From Notamacropus eugenii (taxonomy: Eukaryota; Chordata; Mammalia; Diprotodontia; Macropodidae), in the NCBI RefSeq assembly GCF_028372415.1, contig NC_092876.1:64136885-64200884 (forward strand): a DNA stretch of 64,000 nt, written 5' to 3'. The translations under genes were made by a program, and so were the position numbers. Shown here piece after piece: positions 36,830-55,000 of the stretch. Every line of letters begins with the position of its first letter. The stretch's first letter is position 1. The notes under the pieces are model-generated. The model saw only the letters and a program-made list of their open reading frames with translations. It had not been told where the DNA came from and ran no database searches.

Positions 36830-37450
36830 GGGGGAAGGCTCCCTCCTAGGGTGTCTCGGTCTGGGGGCAGCCGCTGGGTGAGGGGGAGCGCGCGCCGGGC
36901 TGAGCCTCCTCGCGGCGCTCGTCCTGGGGACACACGTCCGACCGGAGGGCCTCCCCTGCCCACCCCGGCCACCTCCGTTCTCCGGAGCAGCCCTCAGGGA
37001 GAGCCCCGAGCCTCACTTCCGGGTTCCGTCCCGCGCCGCGCACGGCACTTCCGGCAGCGCGTGGTCGGGTTCTCGCTGCCCAAGCGGAAGTTCCGGCGGG
37101 GGCAGCGGGAGGGGGAGGGGCCGGGGTGGGGGGGTGGGGAGCTCTGTGAGTATCCGAGCCAGAGAAAGAGGTGAGTCGCCCAGGACGGATTGGAGCCCCC
37201 GGGAGCTGGGCGCGGCGGAGGTACCATTGTCCGGGAGTCCGGGGGGTGGGGTGCGTAGGGGCTGGGGGGCAGACGGGACCATCGGGAGGGATCCGACGCA
37301 GCGGTGGGCGACGGAGGCCGGGCAGAGAGAGGAACGAACGAGGCGGGAGGTTCTCTGGTCGGGGCTCCCGAGGCACCAACGAGAGGGGCGCGGGCGGGCG
37401 GTGCGCCATTGTGTGGGACCCCGGGACCGGAGATGGAACGTGCCATTGTG
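36830..37450 (+). promoter_or_regulatory. LYPLA2: LYPLA2 CpG-island promoter with ETS sites
   Basis: Dense CpG without a TATA box. ACTTCCGG occurs at 37015-37022 and 37047-37054, and CGGAAGTTCCGG (two facing ETS cores) at 37085-37096. That gives four GGAA cores in 82 bases, a pattern of ETS/GABP-driven housekeeping promoters. Transcription probably starts between about 37,050 and 37,140. Confidence 0.7.
37100..37170 (+). other. LYPLA2: Probable LYPLA2 non-coding first exon
   Basis: A good splice donor, AAAGAG|GTGAGTCG, lies at 37170/37171 right after the promoter, and no coding start precedes it. The 5' limit is inferred. The coding start is in the next exon at 39509. Confidence 0.5.
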
Positions 37451-38200
37451 AGGCTGCGGGAGGGGAGGGGGCACGAGTAGGCTATCCCATTGTGAGGATG
37501 GGGAGCAGGAGGGATGCCCTAGCTGGGATGTCCCATTGTGAGTTGGGGGGAACAGGTGGGATGGATTAAGTAGGATGTCCCATTGTGGAATGGGGGGAGC
37601 CGGAGGGATGCTCTGGGTGGAATGTCCCATTGTCAGGTGGGGAGAACAGGTGGATGGCCTAGTGGGATGTCCCATTGTGGGGATGGGGGGCAGGAGGGAT
37701 GCCCTAGCTGGGATGTCCTATTGTGAGTTGGGGGGAGGAGGGATGCCCCGAGTGGGATGTCCCATTGTCAAATGGGGAGAGCAGGTGAATGTCCTAGATG
37801 GAATGTCCCATTGTGAGTTAGGGGGGAGCATGTGGAATGTATTAGGTGGGATGTCCCATTGTGAGTTGTGGGGAGCATGTGGGATGTATTAGGTGGGATG
37901 TCCCATTGTGGGATGGGGGGAGCAGGTGGGATGCAGTAGGTGGGATGTCCCACAGGGAGTGGTGGGTGCAGGTGGAATGCCCTAGGTGGGATGTCTCGTT
38001 GTGGGGATGTGTAGAGACAGGAGTAGAATGTCACATCGTGGAAAAGTTGGCGGACAGGAGTGGGATGTCCCATTGTGGGGTGGGGAGAGCAGAAGGGATG
38101 CCCTGAGTGGCATGTTCCATGGGGTGGGGGGGTGTGGGAAGACAGGAGAGAGAAGGCCCTTGAGGAAGCCCCTAATGGGTGTCCCACTGCTGAAATGCTC
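37404..38200 (+). repeat. Minisatellite, about 44-48-bp unit, in LYPLA2 intron 1
   Basis: About 14-16 units of roughly GGGATGTCCCATTGTGAGTT plus a G-rich part with AGCAGG. The CCATTGT core is found at 37443, 37487, 37533, 37580, 37627, 37672, 37762, 37808, 37856, 37903 and 38070; units near 37717, 37950, 37994 and 38030 are degenerate. Copies at 37224 and 37406 lie outside the regular array. On the reverse strand it gives long repeat peptides that are not coding. Confidence 0.95.
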
Positions 38201-38209
38201 TGTGTATTG

Positions 38210-43539
<5,330 letters not shown>

Positions 43540-44522
43540 CAGGAACCACCCTGCCCTGCTCCCCCCGGGGGGCCGAGGGGCCCACAGCAGTATCTGATCT
43601 CTGAACACGAAGTGGAAGCCATGGCAGCCCCTCCCCCCCGGGTCTTTGAGGGCATTGGAGGATTGGGCCCCTCCCCCTTGGAGATCTTCCTAGCTCCTCT
43701 TCCCTGTCTCTTTCCCTGTCCTAGCACTGTCCTGGGAGGTTGGGGATCAAGGGTGCAGTCTCCATCTCCTCAGCTGCCAGTCTGTCCTCCAGGATCTTCC
43801 TGTCCCCCAGGGCCACAGTATTGCCAGGGGTGCGTGGGGGCCCAGCTGCTGACCCACTCAGGACCTGTATGTACCTCACGGGTCCAGCTTCTGGGTGTAC
43901 CTCTCTCCTTTTCTTCCCCCCAGTGACCTCAGTGTTTGGGCTCCCCCCACCCATACACCCACTCCCCCCTCCTCCTCCTCCTGCTGCAGGGAGAGCTGGG
44001 GTCCACCCTTCCTCATTCAGATAATCATGCGTCTTCTGTTGCTTTCCTGTTCTCTGGCCCTCATCATGAATGTCTATTCTCTCTGCTGACAATGCACCTA
44101 CCCTGGGCCCGAGGCCCCTCTTGCTGCTGTGCCCCTCCCTGCCAGGGAGGGGCTTGGGTCCAGGCCTTGGGGGTGGGGAGAGGGCAGGTGCACCTGGGCT
44201 GGAGCTTCTCTCTCCCTGACCCCACTCGCCACAAAAAAGATCCCTGGTGGAATCTCCTTCCAGGCTGCAGGGCTAGGGCTTGGATACCCCCGTTTCTAGG
44301 CTGCGGGGAGCTAGGCCTGGCCCTCTGGAAGAAGGATGGAGGACCCCTTCGCTGCCTCAGCTGGATGGTGCCCAGATGTTCTTGGCCTGTTCTCCTCATC
44401 CCCTTCCCCCTAGGGAGGGGGCTGAGGCTCAGGTTCTGAGCCCCAAAGGGGCTCATCTTCCTCCTCCTCCATGCGGTTTTGGGTGTTTTCGTTCCTTGTT
44501 TTGTGTCTCCAAGTCAAATCAG

Positions 44523-44528
44523 ATTAAA
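44523..44528 (+). terminator. LYPLA2: LYPLA2 poly(A) signal
   Basis: ATTAAA, about 1.0 kb after the stop at 43539, with GT-rich sequence (TTGGTCATTGATTTGAGTTGGG) downstream. No stronger signal is seen in the 3'UTR. Confidence 0.7.
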
Positions 44529-44657
44529 GAACAAACCTTCCACCTTGGTCATTGATTTGAGTTGGGCGAGGGGAGGGGGTTCAGAAGCATAGAGTGGGTC
44601 AACTGCCATCATACCCCCCAGAGACAAAGTGGGCCCAGAGACAAAAGTATAAGAAGC

Positions 44658-44663
44658 TTTATT
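44658..44663 (-). terminator. GALE: GALE poly(A) signal
   Basis: TTTATT on the plus strand is AATAAA on the minus strand, about 400 bases after the GALE stop. It leaves only about 100 bases between the predicted ends of the two converging transcripts. Confidence 0.8.
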
Positions 44664-45056
44664 TGTGAACCTGATTACAAGACTAGAAATGATTTTGGGA
44701 GGAGGGGCTGGGCCTGACCCATGGCTCCCTGCCCAGCCCCTATGTTTTGGGGACCACAGTGGGACAGACACAGCCTGTCCCTCTTGGGGAGGGAAGGACC
44801 TGAGGTTTTCAGTTCCTTGGTGGATGGCAGGGAGAGTGAGGTAGGAAGGGAAGGCCCTCTCCTGTGCCCTCCTAGGTAAGCAAGCTCAAGCTTAGTTGGC
44901 TCAGCCCCCTGGGGGAAGTTCTGTGGGGTGTGAGGTTCAGCATCTGCCCCTCCCTTTCTCCCTCCATCCTCAGGAAGCCAGCCCTCCATGGGATAAAGTC
45001 CATGTTAAAGCTCAGGCTGGGGAGGCCCATCATTTCCAATGTTCCTCAATGGTAGA

Positions 45057-47714
<2,658 letters not shown>

Positions 47715-48537
47715 TCACACCTGGGGTGGCAGAGGGCACCTCAGAGAGGCGGGGGCTATCTGGGACAATAACCAAAGCCCCTCCTCCTGCAGCCCCATAT
47801 CCCTGCTTGGGCTCATTCCCTCTTTTCCCAGCACTGCTGGCCTGGGTGATCTCCAAGCACCAGACTCACTGGGGTGGGGGTGGGGGGGTCCTGGAAGCAG
47901 ACATATGTCAGCTAAGCTGTGCTAGGCAGGCAGGTCCAGGAGCTCCTCTGGAGATCCGGGAGGGCCTGGGCTGTGGACGTGGCTCAACCCCAGCCAAGCC
48001 CTCAGGTAGGGAGTTTCCTCCCCGCCAAGGGAAGAGGGAGGAGGAATTCATTCAGGTTTTCAAAGAACTCCTGCTTCGCTTCCCTCTCCTCCCCCTGCCT
48101 CCTCTCGGGCTCCCATTTCTGCCCCTCCCTTCTCCCCGTCGCTGTCCAGCAGGAGCCGGCTCCAGGCCCCACCCCCGACCCGCTAAGTGGTTCGGCTCAG
48201 GACCTCCCCGGGGCTGAGACCCAAGGCCTCCTTGTTCCAGGACCCGAAGAAGGGCAAAGGGTCTCTTGGAAAAGAACCAGGGCCCCCTGGGGGCACCGAC
48301 TGGGGACCCCCAAAGCCAAGGAGAGTCAGTCTGGTCCGGTCTGTCTGTAGCCAGCTCCCCAGAGAATGAAGGGGATGGTGAGGCCCAGTACAGGGAAAAG
48401 GGGGGGGTCTCCGGGCTCACGCCAGCCCTGCCCCCACCCCCCCTTCCTCCTCAGTGGGCCAGCCGCCAGCCTCAGGGACTTTGGCCCAAAGATACACAGC
48501 CCCACCAAATACAAACACCCATGAATACCCGAGTACG

Positions 48538-48563
48538 GCCCCCCCCCCCCCCCCCGCCCCCGA
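48538..48563 (+). repeat. Poly-C run in GALE intron 1
   Basis: About 20 C with one G interruption, followed 60 bases on by a G-run (48603-48613). The rest of 47,721-48,770 is GC-rich intron with no recognised element. Confidence 0.8.
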
Positions 48564-48771
48564 CCCCTGGCTTCGGGCTCAGTTATTCCCTGGGGCAGGA
48601 CATGGGGGGGGGGGTGAGTGTCCGAATCCAGGAGCGGGTGTGCTGCGCCCCGCCCCCCCGCACTCCCAAGACTGAGACTGCCCAAGGTGGCTCAGTCTTC
48701 CCTCGGCCCTTTACTTCTCCAGAAGCCCCCGTCCTCTCTCACTTACCACCTCCTAGCCTGGTGGCCTCCTC

Positions 48772-48915
48772 CAGTGTGGGAACCCTGCGGCCCTCCAGGT
48801 CCTCAAGTGCGGCCCTTTGACTGAATCCAAACTTTACAGAACAAATCCTCTTCGTAAAAGGAGTTGTTCGGTAAAACTTGACTCAAAGGCCCGCTCTCGA
48901 GGCCCTAGAGGGTCC
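48772..48915 (+). mobile_element. Truncated hAT element, OC1-like, in GALE intron 1
   Basis: Left end 'cagtgtgggaaccctgcggc', then 'ccaggtcctcaagtgcggcc' and 'ctgaatccaaactttacaga', then the centre 'gtaaaaggagttgttcggta' and part of the right arm. The right terminal repeat is missing. Third copy in the window. Confidence 0.7.
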
Positions 48916-49054
48916 ATAGCCCCAACATCACTCCCCTCCCCTCCTTTCTCCTCCCCTGGAGCACCGCCCATCATGCTCTTGACACCGAGCACCCTCCCAC
49001 CCCCCAATATCGCTCACCTCCCAAACTGCGCAGCCACTCGCTATGAAGAGGCAG

Positions 49055-49215
49055 CGCAGCTGGTGGGGCAGCGGATGGACCCGAGTTCAAATCTGCCCTC
49101 GGGCCCCGGCCAGGTGACCCTGAGTAAGTCACGACCTGCGTGCCTCAGTTTCTCCCATTGTAAAATGGGGATAATATCAGCCCAGCCGCCACGCGGGGCT
49201 GTTTTGGGGATGAAG
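49055..49215 (+). repeat. tRNA-derived SINE in GALE intron 1
   Basis: 'cagctggtggggcagcggat', 'gagttcaaatctgccctcgg', 'taagtcacgacctgcgtgcc' and 'ttgtaaaatggggataatat' in SINE order, unusually GC-rich for its class. Confidence 0.65.
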
Positions 49216-49417
49216 TCGCGCTGCCTTAGGAAGGCCATCAACACCGGACGGGCGATGGTCACTGTCGGTCACGTCTACGCCTCTCGCTCGCTCGGACAGT
49301 TCGGACTCCCACCCACCCTCCTCTACCGTTCACCTCCCGGGCTCGGCTGCCCCGCCCTCCCTTCCGTTGTGTCCCAGAGCCCCGGGCCGCCTCTAACAGC
49401 GCCCGTAGCCCCCGTAC

Positions 49418-49525
49418 CTGGTCAGCAGCCAAGGTGCCTTCCTGGATTACTCGTTCAGACGGGAGGGTGCAGCGCTAGGTCGGCTAAGGTCCAGGTTCAC
49501 CTGCCGCGTTGCCCCTTTAAAGGTC
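49418..49525 (-). promoter_or_regulatory. GALE: GALE core promoter and non-coding first exon
   Basis: On the minus strand a CACCC-type element (GGGGGTGTGGC) is followed by a TATA-like TTTAAA at 49516-49521. A splice donor, GACCAG|GTACGGGG, then ends a short non-coding exon at 49418. Transcription would start near 49,490. The donor would join the acceptor at 47720. Confidence 0.55.
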
Positions 49526-50110
49526 CTAGCCACACCCCCTTCCACGCCCTCTTCCGAACACGCTACCTAAGGCCCCATGGAAACGTGTCACTGAGACTCC
49601 GGCTACGGGGTCCGGAGGAGGCCAAAAAGAACCCAGAAGGCTCTAAAGCGCCTGCGTGATGCGCTTCCGAAGCTGGGCTGGCAAGGAGAGAGAAGACTGT
49701 ACCATTGTACCGCAGCGGACGGGGGAGGGAGGAATCGCTCCCAGTTGGGTGGGAGCGCGCGGAGGAAATGAATGGACCAGGCCCTACCACTGAGCCCCCA
49801 AGCGGAGGGGTGGCGAGCGGAGAGTTGTAGGACGTGAGGCCGAGCAGGTGCCTTTGCCGGAAGTCTGGCGGGGCGGGCTGGCAGACGCTCGTGTCTGGGA
49901 CTCCCAAAGCCAAGCCTGACCGTGGAGCTCAGCGGCTGAGGGAGCCTGGGGGTAGGGGATGGGAGTGGGGGGTCCTTTAGGGGGCGGAACCTTGGAGCCG
50001 AGCCCTACGGCTACTTGCCCCGGGGCACGTGCTGTAAGCCCCACCGCCCGCACGCCCTCCGCGCTCAGCCAGGCGCACCGTGCGTGATCCTCCGTGACCG
50101 TGGGCGAGCC
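49526..50110. promoter_or_regulatory. GALE: CpG-rich region upstream of GALE
   Basis: CpG density stays high for 600 bases beyond the GALE start. A CCGGAAG ETS core lies near 49857, GC boxes follow, and a CACGTG E-box is at 50026-50031. It may be part of the GALE promoter or start a divergent non-coding transcript; no coding exon is visible. Confidence 0.5.
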
Positions 50111-50494
50111 ACCCGCTCCAGCTTATCTACAGAATGACCGGCCGGGGCTGGGGGGGCGAGGCGAGGCCAAACTCCACCCCCCCGACGTCCCGAGCCGCTT
50201 CTGGGCGTGGAGACGCCAGAAAATCGGTTTTCGTTTAATCCAGACCTGTTTTCTCTCCTTTTCACCTTACCCCGCCTCCCCAAACAAAAACTAAACTCTA
50301 GGAACCATCTGCATAACCAGACAAAACATTCCTCGCGGCCAGCAGGGTCTCCATTTCCCCGACTCCATCATCTTCACGCACCTTTGGGCCTCAGTTTCCT
50401 CATCTGTAACCTGAAAGGGCTGCCTCGTCTGGCGCCCGACCCTATCCGGACCGAGCCTTCCCCCCAAAGAGGAGGAAAAGGACAGTTCAAGAAA

Positions 50495-50935
50495 ATAAAC
50501 GTTTGTGAAGCGCCTCCTGTGTGTCCGACACGGTGCCAAACGCTGGGGATATAAATTTAAAAAAACCAAACCCTAGTTCCACACATGGAAGTAAATACCC
50601 AGCTGGCGCTACAGAGCCCAGGTCCAGGGGTGGTGACTGTGGACCCAGGAGGAAGGAGCATGGCTGCAGTTGCTCAGAGGGAGCTGTGTAGGAGGAAGAA
50701 AGGAAAGGGAATAAGCATTTAGTTAGCACTTACTATACGTGCTAGACACCGTGCTGAATTTGATCCTCACAACCCCGGGAGCTGGTTGCCATTATGATCC
50801 CTATGAGGCACGCAGAGGTTAAATGACTCACCCAAGGTTACACAGCCAGTAAGTGTCTGAGGCTGAATTTGAACTCATCTTTTTGGCTCCATATCAAGAA
50901 ATGGCCTCTCTGCACTGCACCACCTAGCTGTCTTA
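50495..50935 (-). repeat. Antisense L2 tail and MIR/THER1-type SINE
   Basis: 50,495-50,580 has 'gtttgtgaagcgcctcctgt' and 'gccaaacgctggggatataa' (antisense L2). 50,705-50,935 has 'tagttagcacttactatacg', 'tttgatcctcacaaccccgg', 'aaggttacacagccagtaag' and the head remnant 'ctgcaccacctagctgtc'. Confidence 0.6.
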
Positions 50936-51099
50936 GGGAAGGAATGCTAAGAACTAAAGGAGAGCTGATAATCATTTAATATCGTTTTTTGAGCCTTAAT
51001 AAGGGCCAGAGCCTGAATGAATCAATCAGAAGATGAGCCTAGACCTCTGAGTAAACTCAGAGAATACCTCTTCCTATGTCAACAAGGCCAGACAGGGCT

Positions 51100-51950
51100 G
51101 ACTTAAGAGTATTTTTCCTCTGTTTAAGTATGTGATCCTTAACCCCAGACACTATCTTGAATAATGGGATTTTTTTCGTATCTTAATATTTTGTGGACAT
51201 ATACTATGTTATGGCATGTTACTGGTAAAGAAAACACAGATATCCTGGGTTGTAATTAAAATTGACACAATGTCACATATTGTCAACCCTCTTATCTTAC
51301 TGTATTTACAGTCTACTCAATTAAGAAAATTCCTTTCTCATGGTATAGTTAAAGACATACAGAAACTATAAATCTGAGGGACACAGACATCCTGGGATCA
51401 TCCTAAAACAGATTTAAGCCTGTATCAGACAGTCAGAACTTAGGTTTTGGCTCCTTGTACAAGTTCGCTATCTTAGACTAGCTCAAAGGGAATAAACAAC
51501 ATTCATTAAGATATCGCCTAGCCTGTTTGCCTCCTATAACCAAACCTGCTGGCAGACTGTTATCCCCCAGCATGCATTTCTCCTTAACAGAAAGTGGTAC
51601 CAAGACTTATGCATATACAAAGAACAGATAAAGGATTTCATGTGAAATTGTCCATCTCCACTCCCTCAAACTTTCTTTTTTTTAGGCTTATAAACAATTA
51701 ACTGTTGGGATTTGAAAATTGTCCTGTTTGTCTGTGCCACGCTCAGAATGCCCTTTTGTTCTGTGTATTTAAAGTTTTTTTCAGTGATGCTCTTTGGGGG
51801 TGGGGTGGGAGTGCTATTACAACTATTATCTCCCCTCCAAAATTCTCAAGTCTCCTCCCGAAATAAAAGCTGTCCATTGTAACAAATAAGTATAGTCGAT
51901 TAAGCGCAATGAACATTGTCTCTTAAAATGCATGTCTTATTCTACACCCC
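51100..51950 (+). mobile_element. Possible old solo LTR (tentative)
   Basis: AT-rich sequence of a texture unlike the flanking L2/SINEs. It has a TATA-like TTATAAAC near 51,690, a late AATAAA in 'cccgaaataaaagctgtcca' (about 51,862), and ends near a CA at about 51,945. This is LTR-like in layout, but no flanking target duplication and no internal region were identified. If real, it is an old, non-coding fossil. Confidence 0.25.
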
Positions 51951-52189
51951 TAGTCTACCACCTCTCCGATGGAGTTGTGGTTTGCTACTGTTACTTTCCA
52001 AGGTTACTAAATGAGAAACTGACTGGATTTCTCGAGGAAGTCCTCAGTCCTGCTAATAGTCCCCTGCGCATCTATTGCCACTGAAGATGGTCAGTGTTAT
52101 CCAGTCTTCAATGCTGACTCTACCCTCCCCAAACCTCCAAGGACAGATTGAATGAAAACTTGAGGGCAGGCACTTTCTCATCCTCAGTG

Positions 52190-53365
52190 CCTGGTTTCAT
52201 CACCAAAGTCCTTGATGCTTATCACATGGTTCAACACCAGAAGTAGATTGGGTTTTATCAGTGGAAGTGATGCTAAAGAAGACGTAGTCCCATCTGCAGC
52301 CCAAGGATTCCCAGCTGGGAGCTTCTCCTTTCCCATCTGTACCTTCCTGGCTCTCCTCCCACCTGTCTAATCCTGCTAACCATGGGTGTCCCACAGGGCT
52401 CTTCTCCCACCATGCTATTTCTCTTACTGATCTCATGGGTTCCCATGGTTCAGTTATCATCTCTGTACTGATGATTCTCAAATCTACTTCTGTCTTTTCA
52501 GTCTCCCATCTCCAGCTGTCTACTGGACCTCTTGAACTAGACTTTCTGTAGATATCTTAAACTGAACAGATCCATTTTCCCCCTAAACTCTCCTCCTTTC
52601 CAAACTACCATATTATTGTCACAGCACCCTATCCTCCTACTCCCTCTGGCTCACAACCTAACTGGCATCCTTGATCCTCATTATCACTCATCCCTTATAT
52701 CCAAACTGTTGCCAAGGTCTGTCAATTTTACCTTTGTAATATCTCTTGAATTCCCTCCTCTCCACTGGCACAGCTGCCACACCCTTGAGGTAGGCCCTCA
52801 TCTCCTCATGCTTGGACTATTCCAGTAGTTGCTGGTGGGTCTGCACACATCTATCCCACACTGGGCCATCCTCTGCTCAGCCATGAAGTAAGGGATCTCC
52901 CTACAGGGCAGATTCAACCATTTCATCCCTCTATTCCATAAACCTAAGTGTCTCCCTGTCACCTCCCAGATCAAATATCAATTCTGTTGGTGTTCAAAGC
53001 CCTTTATAACCTTTCCAAGTCCTGTCACACCTAAAACCACTCTGATCCGCTGACACTGGCCTCCTGCGAGCACCCCTGACCAGCCATCTCTTGGCTCTGG
53101 GCATGTTCACTCATTTGTCAAATGCTCTGAATCCTACCTTTCCTGACCACTGGGAGCCTTTCCCCTTGAATATAGTCCTTTCTCTCTCTTAATCATTTCA
53201 TGTTTATCCTACAGTTAACTTATTTGTACAGAGGCCATTGCGTGTTACCTCTCCTATTAGATGGGGAGCCCCCTGAGGGCAGGGTCATTTGACTTTCTTT
53301 TTATCTCCAGTGCATAGTATGATATCTGGCACAGAGTAGGCACAATATTTATTGAGTGAGCAGTG
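52190..53365 (+). repeat. L2 LINE, ORF2 3' part and tail
   Basis: A long, well ordered L2 copy: 'ctgatgattctcaaatctac', 'ctgtctactggacctcttga', 'ccaaactgttgccaaggtct', 'gctggtgggtctgcacacat', 'ttcaaagccctttataacct', 'tgacactggcctcctgcgag' and 'ccccctgagggcagggtcat', to the tail 'caatatttattgagtgag'. The ORF2 frame is decayed. Confidence 0.88.
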
Positions 53366-53899
53366 CTTTGCACACAGTAGTACTTTATTTAAAAAAATGA
53401 AAAGATCATCTGGGTCCTCTCTCCAGCTCCAATCCTAGGTTGGCAATGCAAGCGTCTCCATTTTAAATTTAAAGTCTTGCCCTAGGTTACATGACTAGGA
53501 GGTGAAAGAGCCCTAATTTTAATTGTGGTCTTCTGACTCCAAGTTCAATACTACCACACCAAGAATCCATGAGATTACTACTGCTTGATCTTCTGCCTCT
53601 CAAAACTCAGTGGAGTTAAGAATAATTGGCATTTTATATGGAGTCTAAGATTTGCAGTGCTTTTTACATTCTTTATCTGATGTCTGTCCCACAACGAAAA
53701 CATGGGCTCTCCTTAGCTCCACTTGAGGAAACGATGGCTCAGTGAGATTGACTTGCCCAGAAATAGTCAGGAAGTATCTGACCCGGATTTCTGACCATCC
53801 ACACTGCCCCTGTGATCATCCTCATAGAGGCATAAAGGGAACTCCTCGTATCTTAATTACTAGACCTAATGACCTTTACTCACTCTCATCTTTGGGCAG

Positions 53900-55000
53900 C
53901 ATTTAACATTCACTGTCAACACCCTTCCTTCCACAAGATTCTCTCCTGGTTACCCTCCCACCTTTTCCTACTCAAGTCTTTTTTGCTGGCCCTTCATTGA
54001 TGCCATGTCCACTACTAATAGTGTCTCCCCCAGGCTCTCTCTCTTTTTATTCCTATTAATTTATTTTTAGTTTTCAACATTCACTTCCACAAGATTTGGA
54101 GCTCCAAATTTTCTCCCCATCTCTCCCCTCCCTCCACCCCAACACGGCTTGCATTCTGATTACTTACCCCTTTCCCTAACCTGTCCTCCCTTCTATCACA
54201 CCCCTCCCCCTTCTTTTATCCCCTCTTGTCTCTTGTAGGGCAAGATAGATTTCTAGACCCCATTGCCCCCCAGGTTCTCTCTTGACCCTCTCACTTGGTG
54301 ACCTCATCAGCTCCCATTAGGTCAGTTATAATCTCTATGCAGTTGACTCCTGGGTCTCTAAATTCATTTCTATGCAAGCCCTCTCCAACCTTCAGTCTTG
54401 CATCACCAACTGTCTATTGGACATTCTGAGCCTGAGGTCTGACAACCTTCTCAACCTCAGTGTCCAAAACAGAACTCATTATCACCCTCCCTGCCCGGAC
54501 CATTCGTCTTCATAAGATCTTACTGTCCTGGGCACCACCATCCTCCCAGGCACTCAGCCTCACCTCTGCGGTGTCATTCTCAACTCCTATTCTCACTCAC
54601 CCTATATATCCAATTAGATGTCAAATTTAGTTCTACTTCCCCATTTCTCCAATGTGTCTCCTACTCTTCGCTCACCCAATCAACACCCTAGTGTAGGCCA
54701 CCATCACCTCTTGGTGAGACTGCAAAAGTCTCTGTTGTTGTGGTCTCCCTTTCCTCCACTCCAGTCCATCATCCACACTCACCAAGGTGATTATCTTAAA
54801 GCACAAGTATGACCACATCACCACTGCTCTCACTAAACTCCAACGGCTCCCAATTCCCTCCAGGTTCTGGTATCTAAAGCCTTCCAACCTCTCCAGTCTC
54901 CTAACATGACTCCCTCCATCTAGCCATCCTGGACTATCTGCTGAACCTCCCATATGACTCTCCATTCCCAGTTTCCTTGTCTTTTCCCAAGTGTACTTTG
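53900..55000 (+). repeat. Second L2 copy, interrupted by an L1 piece
   Basis: L2 blocks such as 'gtcagttataatctctatgc', 'caccaactgtctattggaca', 'aaaacagaactcattatcac', 'gcaccaccatcctcccaggc' and 'aactccaacggctcccaatt'. An antisense L1 3' end lies at 54,045-54,265 inside the L2-like run. Confidence 0.75.
54045..54265 (-). repeat. L1 3' end, antisense
   Basis: 'tttatttttagttttcaaca', 'ttcacttccacaagatttgg' and 'tctccccatctctcccctcc' are the same antisense L1 3'UTR that starts the copy at 29,020. Confidence 0.65.

Noticed and set aside
37013-38187. Long minus-strand open frames with repeated peptides such as MGHPT and NGTSH opposite LYPLA2 intron 1
   Set aside because: They are the antisense reading of the minisatellite and CpG island. 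The peptide repeat follows the DNA repeat, unit lengths not divisible by three shift frames, and no conserved domain is seen.
48266-49659. Proline-rich plus-strand frames (184 and 280 codons) in GALE intron 1
   Set aside because: They are built from a poly-C tract, the OC1-like element and a SINE; no splice or domain evidence.
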